The notes below the pieces were generated by a model, which saw only the letters and a list, made by a program, of their open reading frames with translations, did not search any database and was not told the DNA's origin. Shown piece after piece: positions 7,791 to 16,409 of a stretch of 25,238 nucleotides of DNA. The stretch lies in NCBI GenBank assembly GCA_964506325.1, contig CAZDLO010000050.1, positions 1 to 25,238 on the forward strand, given 5' to 3'. This stretch comes from CAINVV01 sp964506325. GTDB lineage: Bacteria; Bacteroidota; Bacteroidia; Bacteroidales; Prolixibacteraceae. The position numbers and the translations under genes are program-made. Positions within the stretch are counted from its first letter, which is position 1; every line of letters begins with the position of its first letter.

Positions 7791-10484
7791 CTATTCCTCT
7801 TTCAGGTCGATTTTTGATAAATTATTCCAAGCCCGGAAGGCAATAAAGCCAACAATTACAAGAACCACAACCAGGGCGACTGGGAATGAAGAAGCGCTGC
7901 CACTACCATAGGAATGAAGGCCTGAAAGATAATAGTTTACCCCAAGATAGGTCATCAGCACAGACAGAAGTCCGGCAACTGAAGCCATATTGAGTGCAAA
8001 CCATCCCCTGTACCCCGGCATCAGCCGCATGTGAGTAATGAACGCATAAACCAGGATTGTAACCAGCGACCAGGTTTCTTTTGGATCCCAGCCCCAGTAA
8101 CGGCCCCATGATTCATTGGCCCAGATTGCACCCAGGAAGGTGCCTATGGTAAGAAGGTATAATCCCAGTGTCATAGAAGCCTCGTTGATCCATGTCATAT
8201 GACGGATGTTGCGCTGTATACGGTCCTTGTTGTCAGGCTTGACAAGGCTTGCCAGCAGAAGGTTCATCAATCCGATGATGGCACTCACGCCCAGGAAACC
8301 GTAACTGGCGGTAATAACGGCTACGTGTATGGCCAGCCAGTATGATTTCAGCACTGGTACCAGGTTTGTAATCTCGGGATTTAGCCAGCTCATCTGGGCC
8401 ACAAACAGTGTGAGTCCGGAAAGCAGCGCTGCCGCCCCCATTACCATCGGGTTTCTCCTGGCAAATATCAATCCTGCCAGCATTCCTGCCCAGGCAATGT
8501 AGATCATCGATTCATATCCGTCGCTCCAGGGCATGTGCCCGGCAATGTAACCACGAACAGATAAACCGAGTGTATGTAATACAAAGCCGGCAATAAATAT
8601 CCATCCGGTATAAAGAGCAACTTTAGCATTCATTTTCCCGTCTGAGAGAAGGGCCCTGAAATAGAACACCAAAAGGATCATTCCTGCAAGCAGGTAAAGA
8701 AATGAAAGATCCCTGAAAATATTAATGCGGTTGTAGAGAATCTCGAGTGTTTGTTTGGCCCCTCCGGGAATTAGAGATGCCCCTGCCTTGTACTGGTACT
8801 GCTGAATCATTGAAAGATCCGTTTTCTGACGGGCCACATCATTGACTTGTATGGCATTCAGGTAATCAAAAAAGACTTTGATCATCATGGCACCTGATGT
8901 CGAATTCGGGGCATTTGTCAAATCCTCCCAGGTAGTATTCGACCGGTCGGAGGAAGGGAACAAGCGAAGAATCTCTCCTTTGAAGACAAGGTAGGCAACA
9001 TTAAGCCGGTCATCGACCTTGATGATGGCATTGTCGAAAGTTCCCCGCTGTGAGGGTTGTTTGGCATATGCCTCGCCCACTTCTTTCTGCATCTTGTACT
9101 CTCCTTTGGCATCAAAGAAGTCGGAGAATGAGCCCTTCCCGGATGAGACCCCGAGAATTTCCCCAATTCGCTTTTCCGAGAGGACAATCATCGGAACCTT
9201 CTGCCAGTCTTCAGGATAGGTAATCATACTCAGGACAACCTGTTCCGGTGACATTCCATTTAAACTCTCCGACCTTGACATCTTCATAATAACTTCATAA
9301 GCCACTGTACTGAAAGGTTTTACCCTTCCGTCGTGACCCTGAACCAAGACTTTGGAGAATTCATTGGCTGCCTCCCTGGATACTTCAGCCCCTTTAACCT
9401 GGCCACCAAAGAACAACAGGGCAAAAATAACAGCCGCAGAGACAGGCTTGGATGCTTTCTGCATGAGACCGTAGAAATGGCTGTTTCTGTTGAATATGGA
9501 GAGGAAGATCGCTCCGAACAGCAAAAAATAACCGAGATAAGTAAGTGCTGTACCGGGCATATCATTGTTTACAGACAGGATGGTTCCCTTTTCGTCCTGG
9601 TCGAAGGATGACTGATAAAATCTGTAACCCCGGTGTTTCAATACATTGTTCATATATATTGAAAAATCACTTTTCACACCCTGTTCCTGGTCTACCAGAG
9701 TCACTTCAGATTTATAGGAGGATGGACTCATGGAGCCTGGATAACGGATCAGCTGAAAATCCTTGAGAAAGATTGAAAAAGGTAAAGTCTTTGTCTTGGG
9801 ACCAATCCAAACCTCGTAGTCGGTTCCGTCAAACTGACCCTTCACAGAAGCAGGCACACTTTCATCACTGATCAGAACTATTAAAAATTCCTCTTTGGAT
9901 CCGTCCGACAAACTGATCTTAGCAGCTTTTCCCTGGCGGTTCATGCCTCCCATCGCACCACCTGACGTGGCATTCAAAAGGAAATCAACCGATTTAACTA
10001 TCAGCTTCTTACCTTCAAAGTCAAATACAGCGCTGACTTCATGCTTTGAAAACGGTGTCAGAAGTACTTTTTGCTCGGCTTCAAAATTCTGTCCTCCCCT
10101 GGATACCAACATGTGGAAATACTGGTCGGAAGTGATCAGTTCAGAAGATGACTCTCCCTCCCTGATGTGAATGACACCCTCCTCCCCGATATACCTGGTC
10201 ACCCCTGCCCCTGCCACCATGACAATAAAGGCGAGGTGAAACAAACCAACAGTCATTTTTTCCTTCCTGTACAATTTGGAACGAAAGTAGACAACCGTCA
10301 TTGACACCGACAGAAACAACAACAACAATTCGAACCATGTGGATCCGTATACGAGGGCTTTTGCTGAATCTGCCCCGTAGGCACTTTCAAAAAAGGTGGC
10401 GATACCAAGTACCATCGCAAGAAATAGCAAGGCAAATCCGGCAGTGGTCAGGGAAAATATTGATTTTTTGAGACTCTCTATCAT
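7791..10484 (-). CDS. ccsBA: Fused ResB-CcsA (CcsBA) system II cytochrome c synthase
   Basis: Membrane protein that exports haem and attaches it to CXXCH sites of apocytochromes c in the periplasm (system II). I chose ATG 10484 (MIESLKKSIFSL, 897 residues) over an in-frame TTG at 10514. The N-terminal half is ResB/CcsB-like, with several membrane helices around a large beta-rich periplasmic region. The C-terminal half is CcsA-like, with the haem-handling tryptophan-rich motif WGRYWGWDPKETW at about 793-805. Candidate haem-ligand histidines lie in GFVLHTLGLS, LAIHVAV and LSGLHSYG (H about 857). A fused protein of about 900 residues is the form seen in epsilonproteobacteria and Bacteroidota; W. 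succinogenes NrfI, which matures the CXXCK haem site of NrfA, has this form. The NrfJ-like lipoprotein gene follows, but no cytochrome gene is in the window. Confidence 0.95.
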   Translation of the reverse strand: MIESLKKSIFSLTTAGFALLFLAMVLGIATFFESAYGADSAKALVYGSTWFELLLLFLSVSMTVVYFRSKLYRKEKMTVGLFHLAFIVMVAGAGVTRYIGEEGVIHIREGESSSELITSDQYFHMLVSRGGQNFEAEQKVLLTPFSKHEVSAVFDFEGKKLIVKSVDFLLNATSGGAMGGMNRQGKAAKISLSDGSKEEFLIVLISDESVPASVKGQFDGTDYEVWIGPKTKTLPFSIFLKDFQLIRYPGSMSPSSYKSEVTLVDQEQGVKSDFSIYMNNVLKHRGYRFYQSSFDQDEKGTILSVNNDMPGTALTYLGYFLLFGAIFLSIFNRNSHFYGLMQKASKPVSAAVIFALLFFGGQVKGAEVSREAANEFSKVLVQGHDGRVKPFSTVAYEVIMKMSRSESLNGMSPEQVVLSMITYPEDWQKVPMIVLSEKRIGEILGVSSGKGSFSDFFDAKGEYKMQKEVGEAYAKQPSQRGTFDNAIIKVDDRLNVAYLVFKGEILRLFPSSDRSNTTWEDLTNAPNSTSGAMMIKVFFDYLNAIQVNDVARQKTDLSMIQQYQYKAGASLIPGGAKQTLEILYNRINIFRDLSFLYLLAGMILLVFYFRALLSDGKMNAKVALYTGWIFIAGFVLHTLGLSVRGYIAGHMPWSDGYESMIYIAWAGMLAGLIFARRNPMVMGAAALLSGLTLFVAQMSWLNPEITNLVPVLKSYWLAIHVAVITASYGFLGVSAIIGLMNLLLASLVKPDNKDRIQRNIRHMTWINEASMTLGLYLLTIGTFLGAIWANESWGRYWGWDPKETWSLVTILVYAFITHMRLMPGYRGWFALNMASVAGLLSVLMTYLGVNYYLSGLHSYGSGSASSFPVALVVVLVIVGFIAFRAWNNLSKIDLKEE

Positions 10485-10619
10485 AGGGTAATTTAATGAA
10501 AAATTGCTATTCAACTGTCAATCTGATCAAAACAAGGAAATTTTGACGTAACCAGGCTTCCACTTCAATGGAACACCCGAATTCGCAGGTAAAAATAAGA
10601 AAAAACCAGTCGCAATATG

Positions 10620-10647
10620 AAAAAAGGAGTCCGAAGACCCCTTTTTT
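10620..10647 (-). terminator. Intrinsic terminator of ppdK with UUCG loop
   Basis: On the minus strand the RNA reads GGGGUC-UUCG-GACUCC followed by U6. The stem is 10626-10631 with 10636-10641; it contains one G-U pair and a stable UUCG tetraloop. It lies about 50 bp beyond the ppdK stop. The plus-strand reading has an A-C mismatch in the stem, so minus-strand use is favoured. Confidence 0.85.
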
Positions 10648-10695
10648 GTAATTATTACAATTTAGATCAAATATAATTTGAACCAAATTACCGGA

Positions 10696-13407
10696 TTAAC
10701 CTATTTTCTTGACGTTTGCCTGAGCAGCTGCCAAACGTGCGATTGGTACGCGGAAAGGAGAACAGCTGACATAGTCGAGCCCGACCCTGTCACAGAATTC
10801 AACAGAACTTGGCTCTCCGCCGTGTTCTCCGCAAATGCCAACTTTCAGGTTTGGTTTGGTTGAACGCCCTTTGGCCACGCCCATCTCGACCAGCAGACCA
10901 ACACCCTGCTGATCCAGAATCTGGAACGGATCATGCTTCAGGATGCCCCTGTCGAGGTAATCAGGCAGGAACTTACCTGCATCATCACGGGAGAATCCCA
11001 TGGTCATCTGGGTAAGGTCGTTGGTTCCGAAAGAGAAGAAATCAGCCTCTTTGGCAATTATTTCTGCTGTAAGCGCAGCCCTTGGAACTTCGATCATGGT
11101 TCCGACCAGGTAATCAATTTTATCGTTCCGCTCGGCGAATACCTTATTAATAGTGGAATGGATTACGTCTGTCTGATTTTTGAGTTCAGAAATAGTCCCT
11201 ACCAGCGGCACCATGATTTCTGGACGGGCATCCACGCCTTTAGCCTTAAGATTCAGAGCAGCTTCAATAATCGCACGTGCCTGCATCTCGGTAATTTCAG
11301 GATAAGTAATACCCAGGCGGCATCCGCGGTGACCGAGCATCGGGTTAAATTCCTGGAGGTCTTCCACTTTTTGCTTAATCTGTTCAAGGGTAAGACCCAT
11401 TTCGTCGGCAAGTTCTTTTTGCTGGGCAGTTTCGTGAGGTACGAATTCGTGCAGTGGCGGATCAAGCAAACGAACTGTTACACCGTAGCCGGCCATGGCT
11501 TCAAATATTCCTTCAAAATCCTCCCGCTGGTATGGCAGTAATTTGGCCAGCGCTTCTTTCCTTCCCTCAACAGAAGATGAAAGGATCATTTCACGCATCG
11601 CCTTGATACGGGCACCTTCAAAGAACATGTGTTCTGTGCGGGTAAGGCCGATACCTTTGGCTCCGAATTCACGGGCTTTTCTGGCATCATGGGGAGTGTC
11701 AGCATTGGTCCTGACAGACATACGTGTATATTTGTCTGAAAGCTCCATTATCTTGGCAAAATCATCACTGATCGTAGCTTCCTGGGTTTTAACCTTTCCG
11801 TCGAAAACCTCACCGGTTGAACCGTTGAGAGAAATCCAGTCGCCTTCCTTGTATAACTTGCCGGAAGCCTCCATGGTACGGGTCTTGTAATTGATCCTTA
11901 AGGCACCAGCTCCGGAAACGCAACATTTGCCCATTCCGCGGGCAACAACGGCTGCGTGGGAGGTCATACCACCACGGGCAGTCAGGATTCCACGGGCAAT
12001 ATTCATCCCCTCAAGGTCTTCCGGGGATGTTTCAATCCTGACCAGGATAGAGTTTTCATAGTTTTTGGCTTCGTCAGCAAAAAAGACGATCTGACCGGTG
12101 GCAGCGCCCGGAGAAGCAGGCAGACCCTTGGCGATCAGCTGGGCTACTTTCAGGGCATTAACATCGAATACAGGATGAAGAAGCTCGTCCAGTTTGTTAG
12201 GCTCGACTCTAAGCAATGCTGTTTTTTCATCAATCTTACCTTCGCTCAGCAGATCAACAGCAATTTTTAACATGGAAGCACCGGTGCGCTTTCCGTTACG
12301 TGTTTGCAACAACCATAATTTGCCATCCTGGATGGTAAATTCGATGTCCTGCATATCCTTGTAGTGACCTTCCAGTTTTTGCTGAATCTCCATCAGTTGG
12401 TTGTAAGCAGCAGGCATGGTCTCTTCAAGGGAAGGAAATTTGGCCGCACGATCTTCTTCCGTTACATTCTGAAGTTCTGCCCAACGCATTGAACCAATCT
12501 TCGTAATCTGCTGGGGTGTACGGATCCCTGCAACAACGTCTTCACCCTGTGCATTGATAAGGTACTCGCCGATAAACATATTTTCACCGGTCGAGGCATC
12601 CCTGGTAAATCCAACGCCGGTAGCAGAATTGCCACCCATGTTTCCGAATACCATGGCCTGCACGTTAACTGCAGTTCCCCATTCAACAGGAATATTGTTG
12701 AGTCTTCTGTAATAGATGGCGCGTTCGTTCATCCAACTTTCAAAAACAGCGGCAATGGCACCATACAGCTGCTCCCATGGGTCGACAGGAAAATCTTTCC
12801 CTGTAACTTTCAGTACAGCAGCCTTGAAACGAAGAACCAGAGTTTTAAGGTTTTCTACTGAGAAATCGGTATCTTCCTGAATACCTACTTCCTCCTTCAT
12901 GTGTTCGATGATCTCTTCAAACGGATCGATGTCTTCCTTGCTGTGCGGCTTCATTCCAAGCACAACATCACCATACATCTGGACGAACCTGCGGTAAGAG
13001 TCCCATGCAAAACGAGGGTTGCCTGATTTTAATGCGATTCCGTCAACAGCCACATCATTCAGTCCGAGGTTGAGGATGGTATCCATCATCCCGGGCATTG
13101 AAGCGCGTGCACCTGAACGCACTGAAACCAAACAGGGATTTTCTTTGGAGCCAAACTTGGTACCCGTAATGTTTTCGATATATGCAACTGCAGCCTGAAC
13201 CTCTTTTTCAATCAGGGCAAATGCTGCTTTCCTTCCCTTTTCGGTAAATTCAGTACAAACCTCTGTTGTAATGGTAAATCCCGGAGGAACCGGAACTCCG
13301 ATAAGGTTCATCTCTGCGAGGTTGGCACCTTTGCCACCCAACAAATTTTTCATCTCTGCACGACCTTCAGCCTGGCCGTTACCGAATGTATAAACATACT
13401 TCGTCAT
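10696..13407 (-). CDS. ppdK: Pyruvate, phosphate dikinase
   Basis: Interconverts pyruvate + ATP + Pi and phosphoenolpyruvate + AMP + PPi in the cytosol. It serves gluconeogenesis or PPi-dependent glycolysis, common in anaerobes. From ATG 13407 (MTKYVYTFGNGQ) the protein has 903 residues; the open frame extends to 13458 but those added residues are not typical. The N-terminal ATP-grasp domain begins with LLGGKGANLAEM (about 22-33). The phosphohistidine domain has GGMTSHAAVVARGMGK with catalytic His at 484. The C-terminal PEP/pyruvate TIM barrel carries GICGEHGGEPSS with catalytic Cys at about 859. It is flanked by its own promoter-like box and a strong terminator, so it is probably transcribed alone. 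Confidence 0.98.
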   Translation of the reverse strand: MTKYVYTFGNGQAEGRAEMKNLLGGKGANLAEMNLIGVPVPPGFTITTEVCTEFTEKGRKAAFALIEKEVQAAVAYIENITGTKFGSKENPCLVSVRSGARASMPGMMDTILNLGLNDVAVDGIALKSGNPRFAWDSYRRFVQMYGDVVLGMKPHSKEDIDPFEEIIEHMKEEVGIQEDTDFSVENLKTLVLRFKAAVLKVTGKDFPVDPWEQLYGAIAAVFESWMNERAIYYRRLNNIPVEWGTAVNVQAMVFGNMGGNSATGVGFTRDASTGENMFIGEYLINAQGEDVVAGIRTPQQITKIGSMRWAELQNVTEEDRAAKFPSLEETMPAAYNQLMEIQQKLEGHYKDMQDIEFTIQDGKLWLLQTRNGKRTGASMLKIAVDLLSEGKIDEKTALLRVEPNKLDELLHPVFDVNALKVAQLIAKGLPASPGAATGQIVFFADEAKNYENSILVRIETSPEDLEGMNIARGILTARGGMTSHAAVVARGMGKCCVSGAGALRINYKTRTMEASGKLYKEGDWISLNGSTGEVFDGKVKTQEATISDDFAKIMELSDKYTRMSVRTNADTPHDARKAREFGAKGIGLTRTEHMFFEGARIKAMREMILSSSVEGRKEALAKLLPYQREDFEGIFEAMAGYGVTVRLLDPPLHEFVPHETAQQKELADEMGLTLEQIKQKVEDLQEFNPMLGHRGCRLGITYPEITEMQARAIIEAALNLKAKGVDARPEIMVPLVGTISELKNQTDVIHSTINKVFAERNDKIDYLVGTMIEVPRAALTAEIIAKEADFFSFGTNDLTQMTMGFSRDDAGKFLPDYLDRGILKHDPFQILDQQGVGLLVEMGVAKGRSTKPNLKVGICGEHGGEPSSVEFCDRVGLDYVSCSPFRVPIARLAAAQANVKKIG

Positions 13408-13455
13408 AAAAATAAATATTTGGTTTGTGTAATATTCCGATTCTAAAATTGCCTG

Positions 13456-13463
13456 CAAAGTTA
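13456..13463 (-). promoter_or_regulatory. Bacteroidota -7 box for ppdK
   Basis: Minus-strand TAACTTTG matches TAnnTTTG. It lies about 50 bp upstream of the ATG at 13407, predicting a 5' leader of about 45 nt. No clear -33 box is visible. The match also supports ATG 13407, since the longer frame start at 13458 would lie too close to this box. Confidence 0.55.
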
Positions 13464-13498
13464 AAATTTATAACTTAAGGATTTAATGATATTTACCC

Positions 13499-13506
13499 TA
13501 TTTTTG
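13499..13506 (+). promoter_or_regulatory. Bacteroidota -7 box for the DUF2520 gene
   Basis: TATTTTTG matches TAnnTTTG and ends 13 bp before the ATG at 13520, predicting a 5' leader of only about 8-10 nt. No clear -33 box is seen. It is divergent from the ppdK box, with 35 bp between the two. Confidence 0.5.
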
Positions 13507-13519
13507 CAAAAAATTATTG

Positions 13520-14284
13520 ATGCGAATCGTTTTATTCGGTACCGGAAATATGGCAACCAGGCTGGGAACCGCGCTTAAGTCCGGCAATGCTGAAATCATT
13601 CAGGTTTTTGGCCGTAATGAAGCCGGTGCCTCACTACTCTCCGGAGTCCTGGGCTGCCCGTATACTACCTCCAAAAATGAGGTGATGCCTGATGCCGATT
13701 TTTACATTATCGCTGTTACAGACGAGGCAATATCCACCATATTATCAGGCATCCAGATAGATAAACAAATTGTGGTGCACACCTCAGGCAGTGTAAAAAT
13801 GGATGTCCTCTCCTCATTCGCCAAGAATTACGGTGTGTTTTACCCTTTACAAACACTCTCCGTTCAAAAGGAAGTTGATTTTTCCAATGTGCCCATCTGC
13901 ATTGAATCCAACAATCCCGGCGGACTCGAAAAAATCAGGGCACTGGCAAAAACCATCTCCGGCAATGTAGTATGTATGGATTCTGCCAAGAGGAAGCAAC
14001 TGCACATGGCAGCTGTTTTTGTCTGCAATTTTGTCAACCATTTTTATTCCATCGGGGAATCACTGCTGAAGGACCAGCAGCTGGATTTTGATTTACTGAA
14101 GCCATTGATCCTGGAGACAGCATCGAAAGCCCTGAACTTTTCTCCTGCCGCAGTCCAGACAGGTCCGGCGGTACGGGACAACAAGGAAATTATGGAAATG
14201 CACCTGGAGATGCTTGAGGCATATCCGGAATGGAGGCTTTTCTACCAATTAATAAGTAAAGACATATTACTACATCACAATTAA
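13520..14284 (+). CDS. Rossmann-fold / DUF2520 putative dehydrogenase
   Basis: A 254-residue cytosolic protein. The N-terminal Rossmann motif MRIVLFGTGNMATRLG (GxG at 7-9) predicts NAD(P) binding, as in F420-dependent NADP reductase and ketopantoate-reductase-like folds. The C-terminal half is helical and of DUF2520 type (VFYPLQTLS, then HMAAVFVCNFVNHFY), resembling the dimerising domain of 6-phosphogluconate dehydrogenase-like enzymes. The substrate is unknown. ATG 13520 is preferred to the adjacent TTG at 13517. The kdsC-like gene begins 2 bp after its stop, so the two are almost certainly co-transcribed. A small-molecule dehydrogenase role is inferred from fold only. Confidence 0.85.
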   Translation: MRIVLFGTGNMATRLGTALKSGNAEIIQVFGRNEAGASLLSGVLGCPYTTSKNEVMPDADFYIIAVTDEAISTILSGIQIDKQIVVHTSGSVKMDVLSSFAKNYGVFYPLQTLSVQKEVDFSNVPICIESNNPGGLEKIRALAKTISGNVVCMDSAKRKQLHMAAVFVCNFVNHFYSIGESLLKDQQLDFDLLKPLILETASKALNFSPAAVQTGPAVRDNKEIMEMHLEMLEAYPEWRLFYQLISKDILLHHN

Positions 14285-14286
14285 TT

Positions 14287-14817
14287 ATGGCATTTTTCAA
14301 AGAAGAACTAAGCAAGGTAAAAGCCTTTATTTTTGATATAGACGGTGTCCTTTCACACAATGTGCTGTCTCTTTCACCGGATGGTGATCCTGTTAGAACG
14401 GCCAACATGAAAGATGGTTATGCCATCATGTATGCCATCAGGTCGGGATATCCAATCGGCATCATTACCGGGGGAAAAACCCGGGATATGAAAGGCCGGC
14501 TGGACAGGCTGGGAATTACACAGGTTTACATGGGTACCCTGGATAAAGTGCCTTGCCTGTTAGACTTTCTGAGCAATAACAACCTCTCGGCAGACGAAGT
14601 GCTGTACATGGGTGATGATATCCCGGACTACAATGTAATGACCAAAGTAGGACTTCCCGTATGCCCGAACGACGCTGCACCGGAAATCAAGGAGATCTCT
14701 GCCTACATTTCGCACAGGAACGGGGGAGAAGGCTGTGTTAGGGACGTAATTGAACAGGTAATGCGTGCGCAGGAAAAATGGTGCCATCCGGAGGATATAA
14801 ACTGGAGCAGCTTCTGA
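14287..14817 (+). CDS. kdsC: KdsC-like HAD phosphatase (Kdo 8-phosphate phosphatase family)
   Basis: A 176-residue capless HAD phosphatase of the class that acts on 3-deoxy-D-manno-octulosonate 8-phosphate or the related nine-carbon sugar, in the cytosol, for lipopolysaccharide or surface glycan synthesis. The catalytic DxD is D17/D19 (FIFDIDGVLSHN), motif II Thr is in IGIITGGKTRDM (about 57-68), and the metal site is GDDIPD (109-114). The C-terminal region (GGEGCVRDVIEQVM) is typical of KdsC. Length is normal. It starts 2 bp after the DUF2520 gene. The exact sugar cannot be decided from sequence alone; no kdsA or kdsB lies nearby. Confidence 0.85.
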   Translation: MAFFKEELSKVKAFIFDIDGVLSHNVLSLSPDGDPVRTANMKDGYAIMYAIRSGYPIGIITGGKTRDMKGRLDRLGITQVYMGTLDKVPCLLDFLSNNNLSADEVLYMGDDIPDYNVMTKVGLPVCPNDAAPEIKEISAYISHRNGGEGCVRDVIEQVMRAQEKWCHPEDINWSSF

Positions 14818-14962
14818 GCGGACAGGATAGGATTGACGATCCATTTCAAATACTTTTTCTGGATTTTAAGACCAGTGCCCAGATAATACTCCCTTGGTAT
14901 TTCAACTGATGCTTAAAATTCCTCATACAAACAATAATCAAGAATATTAAAATACTACGGTT
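14818..14962. other. Spacer without recognisable feature
   Basis: 145 bp between the KdsC-like gene and rlmD. I see no open frame with family resemblance, no TAnnTTTG box and no convincing hairpin. rlmD may be read through from the upstream pair. Confidence 0.4.
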
Positions 14963-16399
14963 GTGGGAAGAAAAACAAAAAATTTACCGCTGTTGCTGAA
15001 TGTTGAGATCATAGACGCAGGGGCGGAAGGTAAAGCCGTCGCCCGGGTGGATGGTTTGGTGGTCTTTACTACTAATGTGATCCCTGGCGATGTGGTTAAC
15101 ATACAGGTTACGAAAAAAAGGGAGAAATACCTCGAAGGCAGGGTGGTGTCAATGATCACCCCTTCCCCCGACCGGGTGGAGGCCTTTTGTGAGCATTTTG
15201 ACCTATGCGGAGGCTGTAAATGGCAATACCTTCCCTATGAAAAACAATTGTTCTACAAACAGAAACTTGTGGCAGACCAGCTTACCAGGATCGGCAGGGT
15301 TCAGATTCCTACACTCCATCCAATAAAGGGATCTGCAAGGACCACCTATTACAGGAACAAACTGGAATATACCTTTTCGAACCGGCGCTGGCTTTCCGAT
15401 GAGGAAATACGGTCGGGCAAGGATTTTAACGACCAGGATGTGCTCGGATTTCATATCCCCGGCATGTTCGACAAGGTAATGGACATCAGGAAATGCTGGT
15501 TACAGCCCGAACCGTCGAATGAAATCCGCAATGCGGTACGGGATTATGCGCTTCAGCACAATCTGCCATTTTTCGATCTGCGGAACAAAAACGGTTTACT
15601 CCGGACGATTACCATCCGGACCAATGAAAAGGGTGAAGCGATGGTGATTGTGGTTTTCTTCATGGATGACAAGCATGCCAGGGAGGGATTGCTCAATTTC
15701 ATTGCAGAAAATTTCCCCGGAGTTACCTCGCTGTTGTATGTCATCAATGAAAAAGGGAACGATACTATCACCGATCAGGAGGTAGTAGTCTTTAAAGGCA
15801 ACGATCACCTTTTGGAGGAGATGGAAGGGCTGCAGTTCATTATCAGTGCAAAATCCTTCTACCAGACCAACTCCATCCAGGCCTACGAACTTTACAAAAT
15901 TGCCCGGGACATGGCAGGACTGACTGGTACTGAAACAGTTTACGACCTTTACACCGGTACCGGAACAATAGCCAATTTTGTAGCGAAGAAGGCGCTCAAA
16001 GTAATCGGCATCGAATATGTCCCTGACGCTATCCGTGATGCAAAAGTTAATTCCGAAAACAACGGGATAGTAAACACCTCGTTTTTTGCCGGAGATATGA
16101 AAGATATCCTGACCCTTGATTTTATTGCAGAAAATGGTCATCCGGATGTCATCATCACCGATCCCCCAAGAGCCGGAATGGATGAAAAGGTTGTACAGGC
16201 CATATTGGCAGCAGCTCCGGAAAGGATTGTATACGTCAGCTGCAACCCCGCCACACAGGCGCGCGATCTCCTTCTGATGGCAGGTCAGTACAGTGTCATG
16301 GAAGTTCATCCGGTAGACATGTTTCCGCACACGCACCATGTGGAAAATGTGGTACTGCTGGAGAAAAAGATCCGGGCAGAACTTCCTGAGGAAGTGTAA
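14963..16399 (+). CDS. rlmD: 23S rRNA (uracil-5)-methyltransferase, RlmD/TrmA family
   Basis: SAM-dependent RNA m5U methyltransferase, 478 residues, cytosolic. It starts with GTG (14963). An N-terminal TRAM domain covers about 10-65. The [4Fe-4S] ligands are C76, C82 and C85 (CEHFDLCGGC) plus C178 (IRKCWL), matching the RlmD-type pattern and arguing against TrmA, which lacks the cluster. The SAM site includes VYDLYTGTGTIANF and ITDPPRAG. The catalytic Cys is C427 (YVSCNPATQARD) and the general base is E461 (HHVENVVLL). Several paralogues of this family act on different rRNA or tRNA uridines in Bacteroidota, so the exact target (RlmD, RlmCD or other) is uncertain. It converges on the next minus-strand gene with 10 bp between stops. 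Confidence 0.93.
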   Translation: MGRKTKNLPLLLNVEIIDAGAEGKAVARVDGLVVFTTNVIPGDVVNIQVTKKREKYLEGRVVSMITPSPDRVEAFCEHFDLCGGCKWQYLPYEKQLFYKQKLVADQLTRIGRVQIPTLHPIKGSARTTYYRNKLEYTFSNRRWLSDEEIRSGKDFNDQDVLGFHIPGMFDKVMDIRKCWLQPEPSNEIRNAVRDYALQHNLPFFDLRNKNGLLRTITIRTNEKGEAMVIVVFFMDDKHAREGLLNFIAENFPGVTSLLYVINEKGNDTITDQEVVVFKGNDHLLEEMEGLQFIISAKSFYQTNSIQAYELYKIARDMAGLTGTETVYDLYTGTGTIANFVAKKALKVIGIEYVPDAIRDAKVNSENNGIVNTSFFAGDMKDILTLDFIAENGHPDVIITDPPRAGMDEKVVQAILAAAPERIVYVSCNPATQARDLLLMAGQYSVMEVHPVDMFPHTHHVENVVLLEKKIRAELPEEV

Positions 16400-16409
16400 T
16401 TCCACCGGT

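Noticed and set aside
10668..10675. Minus-strand TATATTTG near the ppdK 3' end as the ccsBA promoter
   Set aside because: It lies about 180 bp upstream of ccsBA with the ppdK terminator between, so transcripts from it should stop before ccsBA.
11495..11890. Long plus-strand frames antisense to ppdK (also 10933-11541)
   Set aside because: They are open only because of the codon use of ppdK; their translations look random and ppdK is clearly real.
15596..16405. 269-codon minus-strand frame over rlmD
   Set aside because: It is the antisense of a well-supported methyltransferase gene; rich in His/Cys/Tyr with no recognisable motif.
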